A DNA stretch of 64,000 nucleotides from Mucilaginibacter sp. KACC 22773 (GCF_028736215.1 NZ_CP117883.1:7130001-7194000), one strand, 5' to 3'. Positions 25,402 to 35,396 are shown, counted from the first letter of the stretch. The notes: generated by a model not told the origin, from the sequence alone. Translations and numbers: made by a program.

Positions 25402-28400
25402 TGTTTTACAACTTTTATCATTTTTTCAGTTTGACCTGTTAATAGTTTGAGCATATATGTTCCCTGTACAAGGTTGCCCGGATTTATAGATATGATACCA
25501 GATATATTGGAAAACTGCTGGCTGTAAACTTTGGTTCCCATGATGTTATATAACTGCAATGTTGCCTTAGCTAAATTGTCGGTTCCTACATTGATATTAA
25601 GCGTAGTATTAAACGGATTTGGAAAAACCGAAAAATCATCAGCAAAGGTGAATTTTTTTTCAAGCGAGCCCTGGCAAGGCTTATCAGAGGAGATAGCGAT
25701 ATCGTTACTTCCTTTGTTAAGCGCCAGCGTTATAATGTTTTGGGTGGTGGTAACGGTTGTACCGTTAAGTGTGATGTAATACGTGCTTGCTCCATCTAGC
25801 GTAAGGGTAATATTACTTGCATTTTTGTTTATCGCGGCATACATGGCGAGGTCCTTAGGTTCGGTTATCACTATATCGAAGCACTGCGAATAGGAACTTT
25901 GGCCGGCAACCTTAAAGCATAAATTGTAAGTTCCTGCTGCCAGATTACTAATGGTTGCAACATCGGTGAATGAATAGGCTTTGTTCATGTTGCCCCCGGT
26001 GAGCGTAACGGTGTAATTTAATTGTTGTGCGGCAGCTATTGTTATTGATCCGTTTGCCGAACCTCGGCAACTGGCGCTGTTGGCGGTGATGGTAAAATTA
26101 TTTGCAGGCAACGTAAACACCCAGTTAAAGCCTGCAAGGGTAGCTGTGCCTCCCGTTGTTGTCACTGCCACTTTGCCCGAAGTTCCCTCGCCAACTATTG
26201 CCGTGATCATGGTTGGTGATACAACGTTGAACGAGGTTGCCGGCGTGCCGCCGAAACTTACATCGGTTACCGTTATAAAGTTTGTGCCTGTTATAGTTAT
26301 TTCGGTGCCTGTTATTGTACTTGGTGGTGTAAAAGAAGTAATTGTTGGTGGTGATGGTATCGTAGTGAAACTAAGTATATCGCCAGATAAAGTCGTGCTT
26401 CCGCTTATACATTTTATTCTGAAATAATACGTTGTTCCTTGTATAAGGTTTGTTAAGTTACTTGTGAAACTCACGTTGCCGGTTGCAGGTAAAATAGGGC
26501 TTACCCCGGTTGTTAACGTCGCTGTTTTTGCCCCTGCCAGGGTTGGAGAAGTGCCATATTCAATGGTGACCGTAGTCCTTTGTCCCCCATCATTAACAAC
26601 TCCGTTTAATGTTGCGGTGGTACCTCCAACAGCAGTGGCCGCTCGTGTTGTAGCAGATGCCGGGGTAGCGGCAACAAATACCCACAAGGCACCCTGAAAG
26701 TCTGTATTCATTACGGCTGTTTTGCCATCAGGTGTTATCGCCGTGAAAAAATTGTTGTCCGTGTTGTCGTTAGGGTTTACAAAGTCGTTGCCACCAAGGG
26801 TGGTTGCTGATTTCCATGTATTGCCGGTGCGTGTAAATACCCATAGCAGACTTTGGTTTGCATCAACCGTATATCCGGATGTTAATCCGGCCATAGTGGC
26901 TGTATTGCCATCTGCACTTAGAGCTACTGAACGCCCTTGATACACAATGCTGTAAAATCCTGTCCCTATTAATTCGGCCCCTTGCAGGTTCCATGTAGTA
27001 CCCGTCCTCACAAAAATGTTTGCCCCGCCGGTTTCACCAACAATAGCTGTATTGCCGTCGGCGCTTAAGGCAACGCTTGAACCCTGACCGGTGCCAGCTT
27101 TTATAAGCTTAGTCCCTTGTTGCACCCAGTTATCTGCGGTTTTCGTAAATATCCATGCCGCACCTGTTGTGTTATTGTCATAAGTACCACCAACTATGGC
27201 AGTATTACCATCGGCGCTTATATTTACGGCATATCCCTGTTGGGATGCCCCCACACTACCGGTACCAACTAATTTGGTGCCTTGTTGTGTCCAAATACCA
27301 TTGGTACGGGAAAATATCCAGGCAGCCCCCAAGTCATTGTCATCATTTGGGGCACCTTCAATAATAGTATTACCATCGGCGCTAATAGCTATCGACGATC
27401 CTTGCTGGGCTACGCCCGCATAGCCAGCGCCAGATAATCTTAAACCCTGTTGCTTCCAAACTCCGTTAACTTTTACGAATACCCATATTGCACCGTCAGA
27501 TTGACTACTGTTAGCATTTAGAGAATATTGAGATGCCCCGATTGCGGCAGTATTGCCATCTGCACTCAACGCAACACTATTCCCTATTGCTGAATAAGGT
27601 ATTGGGCCAGCCTGATCTAATCCGGTCAACCCAACTTTTTGTTCTGTCCAAATACCATTATTACGGGTAAAAAATACCGCTCCGTAAGAATTATTGAATG
27701 GCATAAGCGCAGCCAATATGGTGTTGCCGTCGGCACTTATAGCAACAGCCTTTCCAACTGAACCATTGGTGCTTGTGAGTTTTTTACCTTGCTGAACGGC
27801 GGGGTAGGGTGTAGTCGTCACTGTAAAATTACCTGAACTATTAGCAAGGCCAGCTGTAGTATTAACTGATAGCCCGCCTGTTTCAGCACCGGGCATTACC
27901 ATACACTTTAATTCTGTACCTGTATTTGATACCACCAGTGCATTAACATTCCCTATTTTAACTGTCGGGTAATTTAAATTGGCGCCGTTGATAGTTACTA
28001 CGGTTCCTATAGGCCCGGATGCCGGGCTGAATGACGTTATTGCGGGAGGGACCTTTGCAGCCCCTGTTGAAAAATTTATAGTAGTACTGCTACCGCCCGA
28101 AAGGTTATAAGCTGTAACGGTATAAGTGGTTTCAGGAGTTATCACTGTAGGCACGCCAGTTATTGCGCCGGTACCATCTATACTAAGCCCGGCAGGTAAA
28201 TTGGGAGTAACACTATAACCGGTTGTTGTGATTTTACGGATTTTGTATGCATGGAGATCCGCCATATATATATTCCCGAGCGCATCTATTGAAATATCCT
28301 GCGGGTAATCAACCGCTATCGCATTGCCTATGCCATTTATTGAACCTTTTATGCTATTGCCCACCAATGTTGTTACCACACCCGTCGGGGTTACCCTGCG

Positions 28401-31400
28401 TATGGCGTTATTTGCCCCGTCGGCAATATACAAGTTACCAATACCATCTATCGCTATAGCATTAAGCCCGGAAAATTTTGCAGCAGCACCTGTTCCGTCG
28501 GCGTAACCGTTGGTACTGCCGGCCAGATCACTGACAATACCTGCAGAGCTTATTTTCCTGATTTTGAAATTATCCGCGTCTGAGACGTACAAGTTCCCCG
28601 ATGGGTCGATGGCTACGCCGGTTGGGGAATAAAATGAAGGGGGTGTTGAAGAACCATATATTGATCCGTTTGCTGATCCATCTACAACATCGCCGGCATA
28701 CCGGGATACTGCTCCGGTAGTGGTTACCCTTACTATTGAAGAGTTTCTTTCATTCGCAACAAACACAGTGCCGTCGGCGGCAACGGTTAGTCCGGCGCCC
28801 TTAACACCCCTGGCTAACGTGGTTACCACACCAGCCGGTGTTATCTTACGAATTAAACCATTGTCGCGACCATCAGAAACATATAAATTATTAGCAGCAT
28901 CTACTGCTAAGCGGTACGGATAATTAAAACTTGCAGCCGTGCCGTCGCCGTCTGTATTTCCAATCTCCCCGCTGCCGGCAAAGGTGCTTACAATACCCGC
29001 CGGGGTAATTTTGCGAATAAGGTTATTATTTCCCTCGGTTACATAAACATTTCCAAGGGCATCGGCCACTGTACTTATAGGGAAATTGAAACTTGAAGTT
29101 GTGTCTGTTCCGTTTGCCAGGCCGGGTTGCCCGCTGCCCGCAAGGGTAGTTGCTTGCAGGTAAATATTGTTGGGAACCGCGCCACCGCTGTTTTTTACAA
29201 TTATAGGTTTAATTGCCGTACCAACCGGGTAGCTTGTACTGGTACTATATGCTATTTTAGGCGGGTTGCTTATAACCAGGCCTTTAACAGCCGTACTACC
29301 ATACTGATTGCTGACAACGATGCTGCCAGAGGTTGCGCCCGGAGGCACTTCTGCGGTAATGGTTGATGCCGAAACTACAGTGAATGAAGAAGCCGGGATA
29401 CCTCCTATGGTTACTCCGGTAGCGCCAAGAACATTGATACCTGTTATAGTGATTTTTGTGCCTGACTTACATATATAAGGGGTAAAGGCCTGTATGCCGG
29501 GAGGCACTGGTGGAATAACTGTAGTTATTTTAATTGTGGTTGTTCCTGTGCCGTTAACATTAACTGCTTTTATGGTGTACGAGCCGTTAGTTATAGCGGT
29601 GGGCGTGCCAGATATGGTGCCGTTAGCCGTATTAAGGATTAGACCCGGAGGCATAGCGGGGGTGGATGTATAGCCCGTAATGACCATTTTCCTGACATTG
29701 GTGCTATCGCTTATTATCAGGTTGCCCTGTAGGTCGCACATAACGCCAACTGGCCTTTTAAAGCCTGCCTTTGTACCGGTATTGTCATAAGCAAGGCTTG
29801 TTCCGTTGCCTGCTAAAGTGGTTACAATGCCTGCCGGGGTGATCATCCTGACCAGGTAATTAGCAGCATCGGCCACATATATATTCCCGTTTCTGTCGGC
29901 TGCTACACCTGCGGGGCCATTAAAAGTTGCCGCATTACCTTTGCCATCTGCCATCCCGGCTGTGCCATTACCAACCAGCGTAGTTACCAGGCCGGCAGGA
30001 GTTATCTGTCTGATCATGTTGTTCCCCTTATCGGCAACGTAAATATTACCTGAGCCATCCATTGTTAACGCGGTAGGCGCGTTAAAGCTTGCGTTAATTC
30101 CTGTTCCATTTGCCGCTCCGGCTGTACCGCTTCCTGCAAATGTACTAACCAAACCTGCGGGGGTGATTTTCCTGATAAGGTTGTTTCCCTGCTCGGCTAC
30201 ATATAAGTTACCCTTTGTATCAAAAACCAAACCAGCAGGGCTGTTAAAGCTTGCCGCTGTACCAGTTCCGTTAACTGAGCCTTTTGAGCCACTCCCGGCA
30301 AAGGGTTCGGCATATGGATTGACTTGCGGAGTTATTTTTATTATTCTGTTATTTACCTGGTCGGCTACAAAGATATTGCCCGTTGGACTCACAGCCAGGC
30401 CGGCAGGATACATATCGAAGTTTACAGCGTTGTTTACGAAATTGGCATATATGCTTACCTGGTTGTTAAGATTTAATTTTTTTACTATAGATCCGTCTGA
30501 AACGTATATGTTACCAAGCGCATCAATTGTGCTTGATACCGGTGTGTAAAAGGCTGCCGTAGTGCCGTTCAAGTATTGATATGCCGGGGTGGTGACCTGC
30601 AAATACTCTTTAGACGGCACAGCTCCCCCGGCATTGGTTGGCGGTAACGGCGTAATTTTTTTGGTAATGTCATAAGTAGGGTTGGTTGGATAGGATATTT
30701 TAGGTGCGGTGGCTAATTGAAACCCAGCCAACGAGCCCGTGCCATAGCCATTTGTTACCGTAACATTGCCCGGCGTTGCGCCTGCCCCAACTGTTGCATA
30801 AACGGTTGTTGAAGATGCCCGGGCAAATGATGCCGCCGCAACGCCGCCAATAGAAACCGCAGTAACATTATCCAGGTTTACCCCGGTTATAATAATAGTT
30901 GTGCCTACGCCGGATGCCGAAGGCGCAAATGAGCTGACAACAGGAGGGGTAAGCGTTAAAAAACTTAATACCTCGCCGGTGTTTGCGCCGGTTGCGTTTG
31001 TTCCGTTTATACGGTAATAATAAGTTGTACCGGGTAATAACCCGGTAAGCTTGCTTGTAAAGGTTGAATTTCCCGAACCGGCGGCAATGGGTGTGGTACC
31101 TGTTGTTAATGCCGCAGCAATGCTTCCGGTCATATTTGCCGAAGTGCTGTATTCCATGTTTACAGCGGTTGAACCGCCATTATCATCAACCGTTCCGCTA
31201 ATGGTGGCCGTTGTTGTTGTTATGTTTGAGGCAATACCTGTAGTTGGTACAGGAAATGATAAATTTGAGAATGCGCAAACGGTGCCTTTAATATTATTGT
31301 CGGCAATATCGCCTGTAAGCGCGTTGCTACCATCCGCACTAAGGGCCAGGCCAATCTGGCTAATGCCACCTGATCCGGGTAATTTGCCTACTTGGGTCCA

Positions 31401-32714
31401 GGAGGCGTTGATTCGGGTGTATACCCAGGCTGCCCCGGCCTCATTTTCACTTGGACTACTTTGTAGTAAAACAGTTCCGTCGGCGTTTGTTGCTACACAA
31501 TAACCCTGGTGTAACCCATCAGACTGGGCTGAGATTATTCCTGAACTAACTAATTTAGCCTGCTGTGCCCATGTGTTTCCCGCGCGGGTATATACCCATG
31601 TGGCACCAGTGCCATTAGCATTTCCCGGACCGCCTACCACAATCATATTGCCATTTGCGGTGACGGCCACCGATGCCCCCTGAGACGACGGTCCGACATG
31701 ATCGGCTGCGATTATCTTATTTCCCTGCTGTGTCCAATTGCCCGTTGTGCGGGCGAATATATAGGTGGCTCCCGTAGAGTTATCGTCACCGGGCGAACCT
31801 ATAACAGCAGTTAACCCATCGGCACTCATTGAAATTGAATACCCAAAAGCAACCTTTGTGCCTGTGGAACCGGATGGAGTAATTTTACCTCCCTGCTGCG
31901 TCCATGTTGTGCCGGTTTTGCTGTAGCCCCATGCCGCACCCTGGTGATTAGCATCGGCAGCACTGCTTATCAAGACGTTCATGCCATCGGCACTTATGGA
32001 TACGGTATAGCCCCGGCCAATTATATTGTCGAAGAAAATATCATTATTCGGAACAGCGTCGCTGCCGGTAAGTCTGTTGGTTTGCTGTGTCCAGATTCCG
32101 TTACTCCTTGAATATATCCAGGCACCTCTGTCTCCGCCCATGATCATCGTATTTCCGTCGGCGCTGAGCGCTACGCCCGATCCGATGTATGAATTGCCAG
32201 TATAATCCGACGGAACTATTTTATTGCCTTGCTGTACCCAAGTGGCGCCATTTCTTACAAATATCCAAACACCACCTATTTGATTATCATTAAAACCTCC
32301 AATGGCTGCGGTACTTCCATCGGCACTGAGCGATACCGCGTCGCCAAATTCGGCATAGTTGACCGCATCAGCCCCGGAAAGCTTACCGCCGATGGGATAT
32401 TTTGGATATGCTGCCGCATTGACTTTGAATGTTCCCGGCCCTGTTGTGCTACCGCCCGATGTGGTAATAGCTACAGGGCCGGTTGTTGCTCCCGGCATCA
32501 CCATTGCTACCAATTTTGATCCCGTGTTGGAAATGGGAATGGCGGCTACACCCCCGACAGTGACGGATGTGGAGCTATCTAAATTTGACCCGCTAATTGT
32601 TACCAACGTCCCAGCCCGTCCGCTTACAGGGCTAAAGGAAGTTATGATCGGAGCCGCAGCAAATACAGTGCATGCAACGAGAAATAATGTGCAGGTTAGT
32701 AGAAATCTTTTCAA
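25398..32714 (-). CDS. Giant type IX-secreted mosaic protein (IPT/TIG, beta-propeller and NHL repeats)
   Basis: 2438 residues with signal peptide MKRFLLTCTLFLVACTVFAA. Order read from the translation: IPT/TIG 1 (about 22-100), FG-GAP-like propeller block A (about 112-485, repeated VALSADGNTAIVGG units), FnIII-like 1, IPT 2 (about 588-672), NHL block A (about 705-1008, GLVTTLVGNGTAGMADGKG-type units), putative Ig, IPT 3, NHL block B (about 1185-1498), putative Ig, IPT 4, FG-GAP-like block B (about 1641-2018), FnIII-like 2, IPT 5 (about 2125-2200), an SprB-like segment, and a C-terminal type A sorting domain (about 2358-2438, FSVFPNPFNTTLNINVG) for the type IX system. Predicted to be exported to the cell surface; adhesion or polymer binding is likely but unproven. 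The five IPT domains are all divergent from each other. Confidence 0.93.
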   Translation of the reverse strand: MKRFLLTCTLFLVACTVFAAAPIITSFSPVSGRAGTLVTISGSNLDSSTSVTVGGVAAIPISNTGSKLVAMVMPGATTGPVAITTSGGSTTGPGTFKVNAAAYPKYPIGGKLSGADAVNYAEFGDAVSLSADGSTAAIGGFNDNQIGGVWIFVRNGATWVQQGNKIVPSDYTGNSYIGSGVALSADGNTMIMGGDRGAWIYSRSNGIWTQQTNRLTGSDAVPNNDIFFDNIIGRGYTVSISADGMNVLISSAADANHQGAAWGYSKTGTTWTQQGGKITPSGSTGTKVAFGYSISMSADGLTAVIGSPGDDNSTGATYIFARTTGNWTQQGNKIIAADHVGPSSQGASVAVTANGNMIVVGGPGNANGTGATWVYTRAGNTWAQQAKLVSSGIISAQSDGLHQGYCVATNADGTVLLQSSPSENEAGAAWVYTRINASWTQVGKLPGSGGISQIGLALSADGSNALTGDIADNNIKGTVCAFSNLSFPVPTTGIASNITTTTATISGTVDDNGGSTAVNMEYSTSANMTGSIAAALTTGTTPIAAGSGNSTFTSKLTGLLPGTTYYYRINGTNATGANTGEVLSFLTLTPPVVSSFAPSASGVGTTIIITGVNLDNVTAVSIGGVAAASFARASSTTVYATVGAGATPGNVTVTNGYGTGSLAGFQLATAPKISYPTNPTYDITKKITPLPPTNAGGAVPSKEYLQVTTPAYQYLNGTTAAFYTPVSSTIDALGNIYVSDGSIVKKLNLNNQVSIYANFVNNAVNFDMYPAGLAVSPTGNIFVADQVNNRIIKITPQVNPYAEPFAGSGSKGSVNGTGTAASFNSPAGLVFDTKGNLYVAEQGNNLIRKITPAGLVSTFAGSGTAGAANGTGINASFNAPTALTMDGSGNIYVADKGNNMIRQITPAGLVTTLVGNGTAGMADGKGNAATFNGPAGVAADRNGNIYVADAANYLVRMITPAGIVTTLAGNGTSLAYDNTGTKAGFKRPVGVMCDLQGNLIISDSTNVRKMVITGYTSTPAMPPGLILNTANGTISGTPTAITNGSYTIKAVNVNGTGTTTIKITTVIPPVPPGIQAFTPYICKSGTKITITGINVLGATGVTIGGIPASSFTVVSASTITAEVPPGATSGSIVVSNQYGSTAVKGLVISNPPKIAYSTSTSYPVGTAIKPIIVKNSGGAVPNNIYLQATTLAGSGQPGLANGTDTTSSFNFPISTVADALGNVYVTEGNNNLIRKITPAGIVSTFAGSGEIGNTDGDGTAASFNYPYRLAVDAANNLYVSDGRDNGLIRKITPAGVVTTLARGVKGAGLTVAADGTVFVANERNSSIVRVTTTGAVSRYAGDVVDGSANGSIYGSSTPPSFYSPTGVAIDPSGNLYVSDADNFKIRKISSAGIVSDLAGSTNGYADGTGAAAKFSGLNAIAIDGIGNLYIADGANNAIRRVTPTGVVTTLVGNSIKGSINGIGNAIAVDYPQDISIDALGNIYMADLHAYKIRKITTTGYSVTPNLPAGLSIDGTGAITGVPTVITPETTYTVTAYNLSGGSSTTINFSTGAAKVPPAITSFSPASGPIGTVVTINGANLNYPTVKIGNVNALVVSNTGTELKCMVMPGAETGGLSVNTTAGLANSSGNFTVTTTPYPAVQQGKKLTSTNGSVGKAVAISADGNTILAALMPFNNSYGAVFFTRNNGIWTEQKVGLTGLDQAGPIPYSAIGNSVALSADGNTAAIGASQYSLNANSSQSDGAIWVFVKVNGVWKQQGLRLSGAGYAGVAQQGSSIAISADGNTIIEGAPNDDNDLGAAWIFSRTNGIWTQQGTKLVGTGSVGASQQGYAVNISADGNTAIVGGTYDNNTTGAAWIFTKTADNWVQQGTKLIKAGTGQGSSVALSADGNTAIVGETGGANIFVRTGTTWNLQGAELIGTGFYSIVYQGRSVALSADGNTATMAGLTSGYTVDANQSLLWVFTRTGNTWKSATTLGGNDFVNPNDNTDNNFFTAITPDGKTAVMNTDFQGALWVFVAATPASATTRAATAVGGTTATLNGVVNDGGQRTTVTIEYGTSPTLAGAKTATLTTGVSPILPATGNVSFTSNLTNLIQGTTYYFRIKCISGSTTLSGDILSFTTIPSPPTITSFTPPSTITGTEITITGTNFITVTDVSFGGTPATSFNVVSPTMITAIVGEGTSGKVAVTTTGGTATLAGFNWVFTLPANNFTITANSASCRGSANGSITIAAAQQLNYTVTLTGGNMNKAYSFTDVATISNLAAGTYNLCFKVAGQSSYSQCFDIVITEPKDLAMYAAINKNASNITLTLDGASTYYITLNGTTVTTTQNIITLALNKGSNDIAISSDKPCQGSLEKKFTFADDFSVFPNPFNTTLNINVGTDNLAKATLQLYNIMGTKVYSQQFSNISGIISINPGNLVQGTYMLKLLTGQTEKMIKVVKQ

Positions 32715-32739
32715 GAGGGCTTAGGTTTAAATAAATTAT

Positions 32740-32764
32740 TATTTATGGTTTTAAACCATAAATA
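32740..32764. promoter_or_regulatory. 25-base near-perfect palindrome upstream of the giant gene
   Basis: tatttatggttt and aaaccataaata are exact reverse complements around a single T at 32752. It lies 25 bases before the start codon of the giant gene, so it could be an operator for a dimeric regulator or a 5'-UTR hairpin. Confidence 0.55.
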
Positions 32765-33112
32765 TATCAAAAAAACACGTTAATACAACTCTTCCTACAT
32801 TTAGCATTTTAGACAAACAGCCATTTTAGGACATAAAAAAAAATGCGTCTGCTATCAGTCGGGCTTAACCAAGCTACGCCACTTTTCAGGAGTCTTGAAC
32901 AGTATAGCGCATGTCGCCGTACAGATAAATTTAACCGATAAAAGCAGGAGACCCAATGTTTGTGAGTTTTTTGATAATCTGAGCGAATTCGTATGGTGAT
33001 TGACTTCGGCGTGGTGGATCTTCACGATTGCGGCGAATGAGGGCATAATGTTTTCTCACAACAAAGGCAGGCTGTTAAGACTCGAGCAGGTTTCTGAGGC
33101 CAACGTATAATA
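32765..33112. other. Gene-free stretch between giant gene and hipA
   Basis: About 350 bases. Both strands hold only short open frames. On the minus strand, one translates with a protein-like look (frame around 32930-33050 includes SPYEFAQIIKKLTNIGSPAF), which may be a scrap of a lost gene, but no start or homologous neighbour supports it. No strong terminator was seen after hipA. Confidence 0.35.
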
Positions 33113-34363
33113 TCAAACTAGTACAAATGCAGGGGACATCAGCTCTTGTTCCTGTCTTGTAATGCCAATCTCGGCGGCTAGTGCCCGCCAGTTTTTCGTC
33201 CCCTCCTTCACTTCCGAGATAATTTTATCCATTTCAGCATTTTTAAGCTGAAAATATTGACCGACGCTTTTGACCAATTCAAGATCCAGATCATTATTGT
33301 CCATGTCGATGTTTAGTCCCAAACCAGATTTATCAGTAGATGGATTTAGATCATAAGCCGGTGATAGTATCCAGCCCTTACCATTTAAAATAAAACCGTG
33401 ATTACGTAAATGATCATCTGTGTTGGAAATGGCCAGATTGAAAACAACTCTCCGCCAAAGTTGCCAGAGGTTTTCTTTGACATTAATTCCCGAGTACTGT
33501 ATAAACTCAGCGATTTCTAAGTAGCTGGGTGTATGGTCCCGGATTAACTCTTCATGGTTGCCGGTCATGGTCATGGCTGAGGCAAAATGAATGCGCTCTA
33601 ACTTTTGCCGATCAAACCTTTTGGTGAAAAATGTTCGATATTTTCCGTAAACCATTTCAAGCTTGCATTCAGCCATTTCAATATTACATTGAATCGCGAG
33701 CCTGTGAGCCAAGTATTCCCAGGCAGCTTTGTCGGTAGTGTCATTTTTGGATGGAAATTTTGCGATCCACAAATGACCAGCCCCATCCAGAATATTGGCC
33801 TTAGGTCTTGCGCCACCCAAAGATGACCCCGGAGCGATGAGCAAATCTAACCACTTTTTATTATCGCCGTCTGCATCCTCCTCGAAAACTTCAGCACTGT
33901 GCTGAAGTTCACGAATATGTGCCCATGGCGGTGTTGGTGAACTTTCGTCGTTATCCAAAAATGGACCATCAGGGTCAAGCTTAAACCTTAGTGCGCCCAT
34001 CCGGGTAAAATCATGAACGCCTAATAAATAGTCGATTTCATATAAGCCAGGTGTCGCTTTGCTGTTCTCCCGTGCTTTTTGTACAGCGCGGCGCTGCATT
34101 AACTTTCTACCCCAGGTATCCGGCATAGAATCCGTGAAGACACCGAAATTTTCCTTTCCATTGGGAAATTGTCCACCACTGTACCATCCGATATCTGGGT
34201 CTAATAAAAACTGCTCACCTGACCCCATCCACTCCCGGTTATATTCAAAACTAAAAGACTTTCGACCTTTAGCTTGTTGAGCGGATAAGACACCGATGCA
34301 CTTTGGGGCTTGCATGCCTAGCCAGTGGGCATATACCCAAATATCAGTTTTTCCTACTGCCAT
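33113..34363 (-). CDS. hipA: HipA-family kinase toxin
   Basis: 416 residues of the HipA kinase family: type II toxins that phosphorylate a cellular target (glutamyl-tRNA synthetase in E. coli) and cause growth arrest. The N-terminal subdomain runs from VYAHWLGMQAPKCIGVLSAQ. The Gly-rich ATP loop is SSLGGARPKANI, the catalytic loop is NLAISNTDDHLRNHGF with the invariant D-D-H-x-x-N arrangement, and the metal-binding segment is LSPAYDLNPS. All key residues appear intact, so an active kinase is likely. It follows the hipB-like gene with a 20-base overlap, the usual antitoxin-first order. It is probably island cargo that stabilises the region. The target in this organism is unknown. Confidence 0.92.
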   Translation of the reverse strand: MAVGKTDIWVYAHWLGMQAPKCIGVLSAQQAKGRKSFSFEYNREWMGSGEQFLLDPDIGWYSGGQFPNGKENFGVFTDSMPDTWGRKLMQRRAVQKARENSKATPGLYEIDYLLGVHDFTRMGALRFKLDPDGPFLDNDESSPTPPWAHIRELQHSAEVFEEDADGDNKKWLDLLIAPGSSLGGARPKANILDGAGHLWIAKFPSKNDTTDKAAWEYLAHRLAIQCNIEMAECKLEMVYGKYRTFFTKRFDRQKLERIHFASAMTMTGNHEELIRDHTPSYLEIAEFIQYSGINVKENLWQLWRRVVFNLAISNTDDHLRNHGFILNGKGWILSPAYDLNPSTDKSGLGLNIDMDNNDLDLELVKSVGQYFQLKNAEMDKIISEVKEGTKNWRALAAEIGITRQEQELMSPAFVLV

Positions 34364-34661
34364 GACCAGAAGTTGTTAAAATCTCTAAATCCTGTAATTT
34401 CCTCCCAATCGGGTCGGCTGAAGCGATTTTTAAAATCTCATCCTGGAGGTTATAAACTCTTAGAACATTGAAATATGCACCTAACGAAACGCTCGGATTA
34501 CCCCGCTCGACCTCCCTTAAAGTTCCGCGATCAATGCCTGCTCGCTCAGCGACCTGCAAACTCGTTAATTTTCTGCGCTTTCTGGCCAGCTTTAGATTTT
34601 CACCGAAAAGTTCTAACAGCTGTTGTTGTTTAGGAAACACGATGTGTTTTTTTAAAGCCAT
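34344..34661 (-). CDS. hipB: HipB-like XRE antitoxin
   Basis: About 105 residues with a helix-turn-helix_3 domain (about 22-80): ENLKLARKRRKLTSLQVAER, the recognition helix region GIDRGTLREVERGNPSVSLG, then a C-terminal tail reaching to the HipA-binding part (RKLQDLEI). It should neutralise HipA and repress the operon through a palindrome at the promoter. I favour ATG 34661 (MALKKHIVFPKQQ) because related antitoxins begin a few residues before the FPKQQ motif; an upstream ATG at 34679 is open. The 3' end overlaps hipA by 20 bases, so translation is coupled. Confidence 0.88.
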   Translation of the reverse strand: MALKKHIVFPKQQQLLELFGENLKLARKRRKLTSLQVAERAGIDRGTLREVERGNPSVSLGAYFNVLRVYNLQDEILKIASADPIGRKLQDLEILTTSGHGSRKN

Positions 34662-34758
34662 GATGGTGAATATTTTCATCAAAGTTAATAAAAAAGAAGA
34701 AAATATACATCATGAATAATATTTTGGAATGATAGCAAAGACAGTGAAAAGATTAGCC

Positions 34759-34847
34759 TTGACTAAATGGCACCGGATCGACTAAAGAAGAGTTTTTATA
34801 GTGGAGATGCGGTTAGAGACGTGTTTGTATTTTTGCGACACCTGGCT
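34759..34847 (+). pseudogene. Fragment of a tyrosine recombinase gene
   Basis: An 89-base stretch starts ttgactaaa and contains gttagagac-gtgtttgtatt and then ctggct. It parallels the intact integrase at 24069-24169 (ttgactaaa, gttagagacatgtttgtatt, actggcct). The matching protein is VRDVFVF followed by a broken CYTGLA box. A stop and frame changes make it non-functional. It is the core around the missing-Arg box only; the rest is gone. Confidence 0.6.
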
Positions 34848-34852
34848 AACCT

Positions 34853-34869
34853 GGGACGGGACTCGAACC
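34853..34869 (-). other. tRNA T-arm-like tag (not a full tRNA)
   Basis: Read on the minus strand this is ggttcgagtcccgtccc. It shares 16 bases (ggttcgagtcccgtcc) with the T-arm of the tRNA-Asp in this window. No D-arm or anticodon arm can be built around it. It directly abuts the integrase fragment, as expected for the end of an element that had used a tRNA 3' end as its target. Confidence 0.5.
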
Positions 34870-35396
34870 TCATTTGAAATTAGCTGGTTTTCAACCCTTT
34901 ATATTCCTTCAAAAAAAAGACGCCACGAATGACGCTTTATCTAAAATTGATTGTCTATTTGTCAATGACATTTAAAAAATGAAAGCCCTCTTAATCAATC
35001 TAAAAACAACTGACATCTGCTACATTTCTTAACTCAAATGTAAGTATTTGCGGCGATATTTAATAATTCCATCAAACTGGTATTTCTATATTAGTTGTTC
35101 TAATTGCACGTTGGGTCGCTGTCTTTTTTCCGTCTTGCTTCTGGATTACAAATTTTAGTTTTAAAAATCATGCGGTGGTCATTTTATTCTGGGGAGGCTT
35201 GCGGCGGATAATCTGTTGCTTGAACATTGTCCATATGTCCTGAAATGCACAGCAACGAATTCGTATTGATCACTTATGTTTAAAAATACAAACTCCCACA
35301 TGTAAATTGAACATCCGGGAGTTACAGGTTATAACTTAGCATGGCGTTTACCTATCAGCGGGCCACAAGTACAGTACCTTGCGGTAGCGAAAGATT

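Noticed and set aside
25531..32724. Many plus-strand frames opposite the giant gene
   Set aside because: They are Val/Pro-rich shadows of the Thr/Gly/Val-rich repeats on the coding strand, with no independent features.
32855..33046. 63-codon minus-strand frame before the giant gene
   Set aside because: No start context, domain or neighbour support; it overlaps another equally open frame.
34853..34869. Right attachment site (attR) of the tRNA-Asp element
   Set aside because: The shared 16 bases are in inverted orientation to the tRNA, whereas integrase-made flanks must be direct repeats. The acceptor-end bases ccattccg are also missing.
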